Positions 6,345 through 9,968 of a stretch of 9,968 nt of DNA are shown here, piece after piece. The notes below the pieces were generated by a model that had not been told where the DNA came from, ran no database searches, and was given only the letters and a program-made list of their open reading frames with translations. A program made the translations under genes and the position numbers. Source of the DNA: Candidatus Methanovirga meridionalis. GTDB lineage: Archaea; Methanobacteriota; Methanobacteria; Methanobacteriales; Methanobacteriaceae. The DNA is taken from assembly GCA_031289325.1 (NCBI GenBank), contig JAITPS010000064.1:1-9968 (forward strand). The letters are read 5' to 3'. The first letter of the stretch is position 1. Each line of letters begins with the position of its first letter.

Positions 6345-6420
6345 TAATGCTCATGCAAACAAGGAGTCAAGATTTTGGCTCTTGGCTAAAAAATGATACT
6401 ATCAACTATATCCATTATGG

Positions 6421-6614
6421 AAAAGTTCTTAAATTTTGAATAAAAAATTTTTTTTTATTAAATTATTTAATTTTAAATATTAATTTATAAAAATCTATAG
6501 TTTTAAGTTTTAAATAATATAAATATATTTTAATTAACATGTATATTTTAATTAACATGATTAATTTAAATTAACATGTTTTAATAATATTTATTCTTAA
6601 AAAAATTATTTATT
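6421..6614 (+). repeat. Dispersed repeat family 1, copy B (nearly complete, right tip decayed)
   Basis: Left end AAAAGTTCTTAAATTTTGAA, a nine-T run, then ATTAAATTATTTAATTTTAA shared with copies C and D, TTTATAAAAATCT shared with D, and an internal minisatellite. The minisatellite has TATATTTTAATTAACATG at 6524-6541 and 6542-6559, and a decayed third ending at 6578. The right part, TTAAAAAAATTATTTATT (6597-6614), differs by one base from the other right ends, but the final TTAAGAACTTT is replaced by T-rich sequence. Its left end lies 101 bases in front of the methyltransferase start codon, pointing outward. Confidence 0.72.
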
Positions 6615-6681
6615 TTTTTATAGTGGTGAAAAAAATGTTTTTAATTAATCACTTATTTTTAAATATTTTATTTTTAAAAAT

Positions 6682-6697
6682 TTCAATTAAAATTGAA
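6682..6697. other. Short hairpin in spacer
   Basis: TTCAATT and AATTGAA flank an AA centre. It lies in the AT-rich spacer between repeat copy B and family-2 copy 2; a second, weaker one (TTGAAT / ATTCAA) is at 6805-6818. No role is assigned. Confidence 0.35.
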
Positions 6698-6732
6698 TTA
6701 ATTTTTTAAATAATAATTTTTATTTATTTATT

Positions 6733-6785
6733 TTTAAAAATAATAACTATAATTTTTTTAATTAAAAATTTAATAATTATGTTTC
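6733..6785 (-). repeat. Dispersed repeat family 2, copy 2 (inverted)
   Basis: The reverse complement matches 904-956 at 50 of 53 positions. The flanking sequence at 6781-6799 read on the minus strand (GAAGTTTTTAAAAATGAAAC) is loosely like a family-1 left end. The rest of the spacer, 6786-7001, shows no gene or RNA I can support. Confidence 0.65.
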
Positions 6786-7001
6786 ATTTTTAAAAACTTC
6801 ATTGTTGAATTTATTCAATTAGAAAAATAAAGCTTTTCTGTGCTTAAAAATATTATTTCATATACTATATAATACAAATTGATAAAATTTATAAAAATCA
6901 ATTAAATTACATGTAGATAAACAATCTTATTTATGAAGATTAAAAGTTTTTCTAAAATGTTTATTTTTTGTATTCAGTATATTTATGTTTTGTTAAATTA
7001 A

Positions 7002-7484
7002 TCATTTAATGTTTGTAGTATAATGATTTACAAGACCTCCATCTAAGAGTATATTTAATAGAAAGTCTTTAAATTCTTTGATTTTAAATGATTTATCGGT
7101 GGTTAAGTTATAAATAACTCCATCTTTAAGGTCTACTTTTATAATATCTCCTTCATCTACATCAATGTCCGCTATTATAACGGGCAAACCTATGTTAATA
7201 GCATTACGATAAAATATTCTTGCAAAGGATTTAGCTATTATGCCATTAACACCAGCATTTTTAATAGCTATTGTTGCTTGTTCTCTTGAAGATCCACAAC
7301 CAAAATTCCAATCTCCAACAATAAAATCTCCTTTTTGAACTTTAAGAGCAAAATCTGATCTTTCACCTTCCATTACATGAGCAGACAAATCATCTGGATT
7401 AAATGTTCTTAAATATCTGCCTGGAATAATAACATCGGTATTAATATTACTTCCAAACTTCCAAACTTTTCCTTTTAAAATCAT
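7002..7484 (-). CDS. hacB: Homoaconitase / 3-isopropylmalate dehydratase small subunit (HacB/LeuD family), probably HacB
   Basis: 160 residues, the normal size of the separate small (swivel-domain) subunit of archaeal aconitase-type isomerases. It pairs with an iron-sulphur large subunit not in this window. Visible motifs: NTDVIIPGRYL (15-25), NFGCGSSREQA (60-70), the substrate-phosphate or carboxylate-binding block of the swivel domain, and AKSFARIFYRNAINIGLP (84-101). The specificity loop reads Tyr24-Leu25-Arg26-Thr27. In methanogens a YLRT loop with Arg26 is associated with homoaconitase, which extends 2-oxoacids for coenzyme B, whereas the leucine-pathway paralogue has a YLVY-type loop, so homoaconitase is favoured. 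Many databases would label it LeuD. It starts 15 bases after the beta-RFAP synthase stop, with GGTG five bases before the ATG, so both are likely co-transcribed. Confidence 0.9.
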   Translation of the reverse strand: MILKGKVWKFGSNINTDVIIPGRYLRTFNPDDLSAHVMEGERSDFALKVQKGDFIVGDWNFGCGSSREQATIAIKNAGVNGIIAKSFARIFYRNAINIGLPVIIADIDVDEGDIIKVDLKDGVIYNLTTDKSFKIKEFKDFLLNILLDGGLVNHYTTNIK

Positions 7485-7499
7485 TAAAACACCAATTAA

Positions 7500-8534
7500 C
7501 TATTTTTCAAATGTATAACCATGATTAAGCACCTTTGTAATGAATACATTACTATCATCACCTAAATACTCTTTAGTAGATTTATAAACACTTTTTGTAT
7601 TATTTTTATCTGTAATTGTGTAAAGTGTAGGACCAAAAGAACTCATACCTACTCCATAAGCACCAAATTCTCTCATTGCATCCATTGTTTTTTTAATATT
7701 ATCTGGTTGTAAGTTTACTTCAATTTTTTTAAATCCTAAATCTTGAATTTGATTTATAACCCTCCCAAAAGATTCAATATCTTTTTCTAACATGAAAGGA
7801 ATTAAATTCATTAATATTAAATGAGATAATTTTTCAACTTCCAATTTAGGAACTGGACAATGTTTTTTGAATAAATCAGTTTCTTTTTCAGCACTGGTAG
7901 TATTATCCCCCTTAGGAATAGCTACTACAACATTCCATTCTTGAGGAAAATCATATTGCCCAATTAAAATAGGTGGATTGGCAGATGAAGCAGAAGATGG
8001 TAAAAATTCTCTTTTTTCATTTAAACTATGACCTCCATCAAGAATAAAACCACCACAGTCAAAAGAGAAAATACCTACACCAGATGTTCCTCCTCTTTTA
8101 AGAATTTTACCTAAAGAAACACAATTAATAGAATTTTTTGTTTTGTTCTCATTTAAATTACAATACTTAACATCTAAATCATCTTTCAATAACTCACAAA
8201 CAAGTCTACCTGTTGCAAGTGCAAATTGTGTTCCTGAACCTAAACCAGTATGGGTTGGGTATGCTTCTTCAAGAGTAAAATGAAAACCATTTTCAATTGA
8301 AAAATGATTAATTAAGTTATTAACAGAATTCAAAAGTTTTTGATAAGCCTCATCTTTAATTTTATCATCAATTTTTGAAGAGAAATCTAAGGATATTCCA
8401 GTTTCACTTAATTCTCCTTTTAATAATATGGATGGATTTGCTAATGTAAGACCAATACCTCCATCTAATCGACCATAAGATCCATTAAGATCTATTAAAG
8501 TTATATGTAACCTTGAAGGTACTCTAATTTTCAT
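7500..8534 (-). CDS. Beta-ribofuranosylaminobenzene 5'-phosphate synthase (beta-RFAP synthase)
   Basis: 344 residues. It condenses 4-hydroxybenzoate or p-aminobenzoate with phosphoribosyl pyrophosphate, the first committed step of tetrahydromethanopterin synthesis, with loss of CO2 and PPi. It belongs to the GHMP-kinase superfamily. N-terminal RVPSRLHITLIDLNGSYGRLDGGIGL (4-29) is the family opening. HTGLGSGTQFALATG (95-109) is the glycine-rich GHMP loop. RGGTSGVGIFSFDCGGFILDGGH (147-169) is specific to this enzyme, and GAYGVGMSSFGPTLY (291-305) is the C-terminal GHMP motif. Length is full. The ATG at 8534 is preceded by GGTGGG at a short three-base spacing. It is the first gene of a two-gene unit with the homoaconitase subunit, both serving methanogenic coenzymes. 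A palindrome lies just upstream. Confidence 0.95.
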   Translation of the reverse strand: MKIRVPSRLHITLIDLNGSYGRLDGGIGLTLANPSILLKGELSETGISLDFSSKIDDKIKDEAYQKLLNSVNNLINHFSIENGFHFTLEEAYPTHTGLGSGTQFALATGRLVCELLKDDLDVKYCNLNENKTKNSINCVSLGKILKRGGTSGVGIFSFDCGGFILDGGHSLNEKREFLPSSASSANPPILIGQYDFPQEWNVVVAIPKGDNTTSAEKETDLFKKHCPVPKLEVEKLSHLILMNLIPFMLEKDIESFGRVINQIQDLGFKKIEVNLQPDNIKKTMDAMREFGAYGVGMSSFGPTLYTITDKNNTKSVYKSTKEYLGDDSNVFITKVLNHGYTFEK

Positions 8535-8546
8535 AAACCCACCATA

Positions 8547-8575
8547 TTCGATAATAATATTATTAATGAATCGAA
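8547..8575. promoter_or_regulatory. Nested palindrome in the beta-RFAP synthase promoter/leader, possible operator
   Basis: Outer arms TTCGAT (8547-8552) and ATCGAA (8570-8575) surround a perfect 14-bp palindrome TAATAATATTATTA (8552-8565). It lies 13-41 bases upstream of the ATG. A TATA-like TTATATTTTAAAA (minus strand, 8593-8581) just beyond it would put the transcription start near the inner palindrome. A repressor operator or leader hairpin is possible; AT-richness makes the inner palindrome less telling than the GC-containing outer arms. Confidence 0.4.
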
Positions 8576-8618
8576 AATATTTTTAAAATATAATGATTTT
8601 TAATTATGGTCATTATTG

Positions 8619-8842
8619 AAAGTTCTTAAATTTTAAAATGATAATTATTTTTATTAAATTATTTAATTTTAAATACTCTGTTATCAAAATATATAATTTT
8701 AAATAATATAAGTTTATTTTGATTAATATAAGTTTATTTCGATTAATATAAGTTTATTTTGATTAATATAAATAATTTTTAATTAATATTTTTTTAATGA
8801 CATTATATTTTTAAAAAAGTTATTTATTAAGAACTTTATCAA
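8619..8842 (+). repeat. Dispersed repeat family 1, copy C (complete, with both inverted ends)
   Basis: 224 bp. The left end AAAGTTCTTAA (8619-8629) is the inverse of the right end TTAAGAACTTT within 8806-8842. Inside are ATTAAATTATTTAATTTTAA shared with copies B and D, then three units of AGTTTATTTTGATTAATATA (8711-8730, 8731-8750, 8751-8770; the middle one with a single C). This is the best reference copy. The left end points outward to the beta-RFAP synthase start 84 bases away; the right end points to a spacer with no gene start. Confidence 0.78.
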
Positions 8843-8906
8843 CCCCACTATGTTTTAAAATTATAATTATGAATATAATAATATAAAAAAGTTTCTTTAA
8901 TTTTAC

Positions 8907-8948
8907 CTTATATGATTATATTTTATACTTATATGATTATATTTTATA
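8907..8948 (+). repeat. Perfect 21-bp tandem duplication
   Basis: Two adjacent identical 21-base units, each beginning CTTATATGATTATATT. This lies in the spacer downstream of cbiC (8843-9063), which otherwise shows no gene. Confidence 0.9.
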
Positions 8949-8994
8949 AATAAGTTTTATAAATTGTATGCTTTTAAAATTTATGAATTTTTTT

Positions 8995-9024
8995 AATTTG
9001 AAATTAATTAATTTGAAATTAATT
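8995..9024 (+). repeat. Perfect 15-bp tandem duplication
   Basis: AATTTGAAATTAATT occurs twice in direct succession, about 40 bases from the cbiC stop codon. Confidence 0.9.
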
Positions 9025-9063
9025 ATTAAAAGTTTAAGAAATATAAAGTTTTATTTTAAAATT

Positions 9064-9693
9064 TTACTGTCTCTTTATCATCAAATACATTATTGCATTC
9101 ATTATTGATGCAGCTACAGGACTACCACCTTTCCTGCCTCTAATCGTTATCATTGGAATATTATATGTTTCTAATAATTTTTTGCTTTCTTCAGCTCCAA
9201 CAAATCCAACAGGCACACCAATTATAAATTTAGGTTTTGAAATTCCTTTATCAACAAGTTCTAACAATTTATATATTGCAGTAGGAGCATTTCCAAAAAC
9301 AAAGAATTCAACCCCTTCATTGACTGCAATTTCAACTCCAGCCATTGATCGTGTTATATTTTTTTCTTTTGCAATGCTTTTAACATTATTATCAGATACA
9401 TAACATTTTCCATCACAATTAAGTTTTCTTAAAGCTATTTTATTTATTCCTGAAAGTGCCATATTGGTATCAGTGTATACTGTTATACCTTTAGATAATA
9501 TCTCTTGAGCTTTTACAATAGCATCATCACTAAAATGGATTATATTTTCATAATCAAAATCAGCGGTTGTATGTATTACTCTTTTCACAACATTTAATTC
9601 CTCATTAGTGAAATTATGTGAGTTCATTTCACTTTCAATAATTTCAAAGCTTCTATTTTCAATATCCATAGGATTTTTTATATAATCTTTCAT
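9064..9693 (-). CDS. cbiC: Cobalt-precorrin-8 methylmutase (precorrin-8X methylmutase), CbiC/CobH
   Basis: Moves the methyl group from C11 to C12 of the corrin ring, giving cobyrinate. Landmarks: RVIHTTADFDYENIIHF with the catalytic His (41 from the chosen start), VYTDTNMALSGI, RSMAGVEIA, FVFGNAPTAIYKLLE, GVPVGFVGAEESK and TIRGRKGGSPVAASIMNA, all hallmarks of the family. It is 209 residues from the ATG at 9693, normal length. An in-frame ATG at 9714 would add seven residues, but AAGGGAT sits nine bases before the 9693 ATG and no ribosome site precedes 9714, so 9693 is preferred. It is monocistronic here and about 6 kb from cobJ and cbiJ on the opposite strand. In 9715-9850 I see no gene and no convincing promoter. 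Confidence 0.95.
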   Translation of the reverse strand: MKDYIKNPMDIENRSFEIIESEMNSHNFTNEELNVVKRVIHTTADFDYENIIHFSDDAIVKAQEILSKGITVYTDTNMALSGINKIALRKLNCDGKCYVSDNNVKSIAKEKNITRSMAGVEIAVNEGVEFFVFGNAPTAIYKLLELVDKGISKPKFIIGVPVGFVGAEESKKLLETYNIPMITIRGRKGGSPVAASIMNAIMYLMIKRQ

Positions 9694-9850
9694 TTTATTT
9701 ATCCCTTCAATCATGAGTTATACTTCTTGTAGATATTTTAGTGTTAATCATAGTTTAAAAACAAAATTTTTACATTTTAAAAACTTTAGTTTTAATTTAG
9801 AGACTCTTTAATTCTTTTCAGTAAAATCTTTCATTTCATTTAGAAAAACG

Positions 9851-9968
9851 AATTTTTATTAATTTTTATTAATTTTTATTAATTTTTATTAATTTTTATT
9901 AATTTTTATTAATTTTTATTAATTTTTATTAATTTTTATTAATTTTTATTAATTTTTATTAATTTTTA
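9851..9968. repeat. 10-bp tandem array (AATTTTTATT), about 11.8 copies, running off the window
   Basis: Perfect head-to-tail units of AATTTTTATT from 9851 to the end, with no mismatch visible. The period is close to one helical turn, so the AATTTTT tracts are in phase. The array continues beyond the window, so its full length is unknown. Confidence 0.95.

Noticed and set aside
6635..6709. Small frame with GGTG upstream and a 24-residue hydrophobic peptide (MFLINHLFL...)
   Set aside because: It lies in T-rich repeat DNA where Leu/Phe/Ile frames arise by chance; codon content and context do not support a gene.

Overview
The window looks like an AT-rich euryarchaeal methanogen of the order Methanobacteriales, most like a Methanobrevibacter. 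The evidence is a beta-RFAP synthase (tetrahydromethanopterin pathway), a homoaconitase-type small subunit with a YLRT specificity loop (coenzyme B pathway), three cobalamin-ring genes of the archaeal type, extremely AT-rich spacers and archaeal-style TATA and Shine-Dalgarno signals. The genus is inferred, not proven.

Layout. 1-723 (+) is the 3' part of an Rpn/PD-(D/E)XK nuclease-family protein cut by the window edge. 724-1322 holds repeats and a long A-rich (T-rich on the minus strand) low-complexity tract. 1323-1610 (-) is a small ABM-fold monooxygenase. 1770-3404 (+) carries the corrin-ring C17-methyltransferase (cobJ/cbiH) and the precorrin-6 reductase (cbiJ/cobK). 3405-4219 is a spacer with minisatellites, a broken ABC-transporter ATPase start, a repeat end, and a 29-bp repeat pair whose 10-bp palindromes differ by a compensated base pair. 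4220-6320 (-) is a type II restriction-modification pair: C5-cytosine methyltransferase, then an overlapping PD-(D/E)XK endonuclease. 6321-7001 is repeat-rich spacer. 7002-8534 (-) is a two-gene unit, beta-RFAP synthase then homoaconitase/isopropylmalate isomerase small subunit. 8535-9063 is repeat-rich spacer. 9064-9693 (-) is cobalt-precorrin-8 methylmutase (cbiC). The window ends in a 10-bp-period AT array.

How the genes fit together. CobJ/CbiH, CbiJ and CbiC act in one pathway (ring contraction, reduction, methyl migration of the corrin ring). That pathway supplies the cobamide used by methyl-H4MPT:CoM methyltransferase. Beta-RFAP synthase makes H4MPT, and the homoaconitase subunit feeds coenzyme B, so the housekeeping genes are nearly all methanogenic-cofactor genes. 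The restriction-modification pair, the Rpn gene and the ABC remnant are the accessory part.

The most unusual structure is in the spacers. A dispersed element occurs as two near-complete copies, one half copy and several isolated ends. Its ends carry an inverted TTAAGAACTTT motif, and its middle carries a short minisatellite built on a TTTTAATTAA-like core with a different unit in each copy. Several of its ends sit 38-101 bp in front of start codons. This looks like an undescribed MITE-like or regulatory repeat family.
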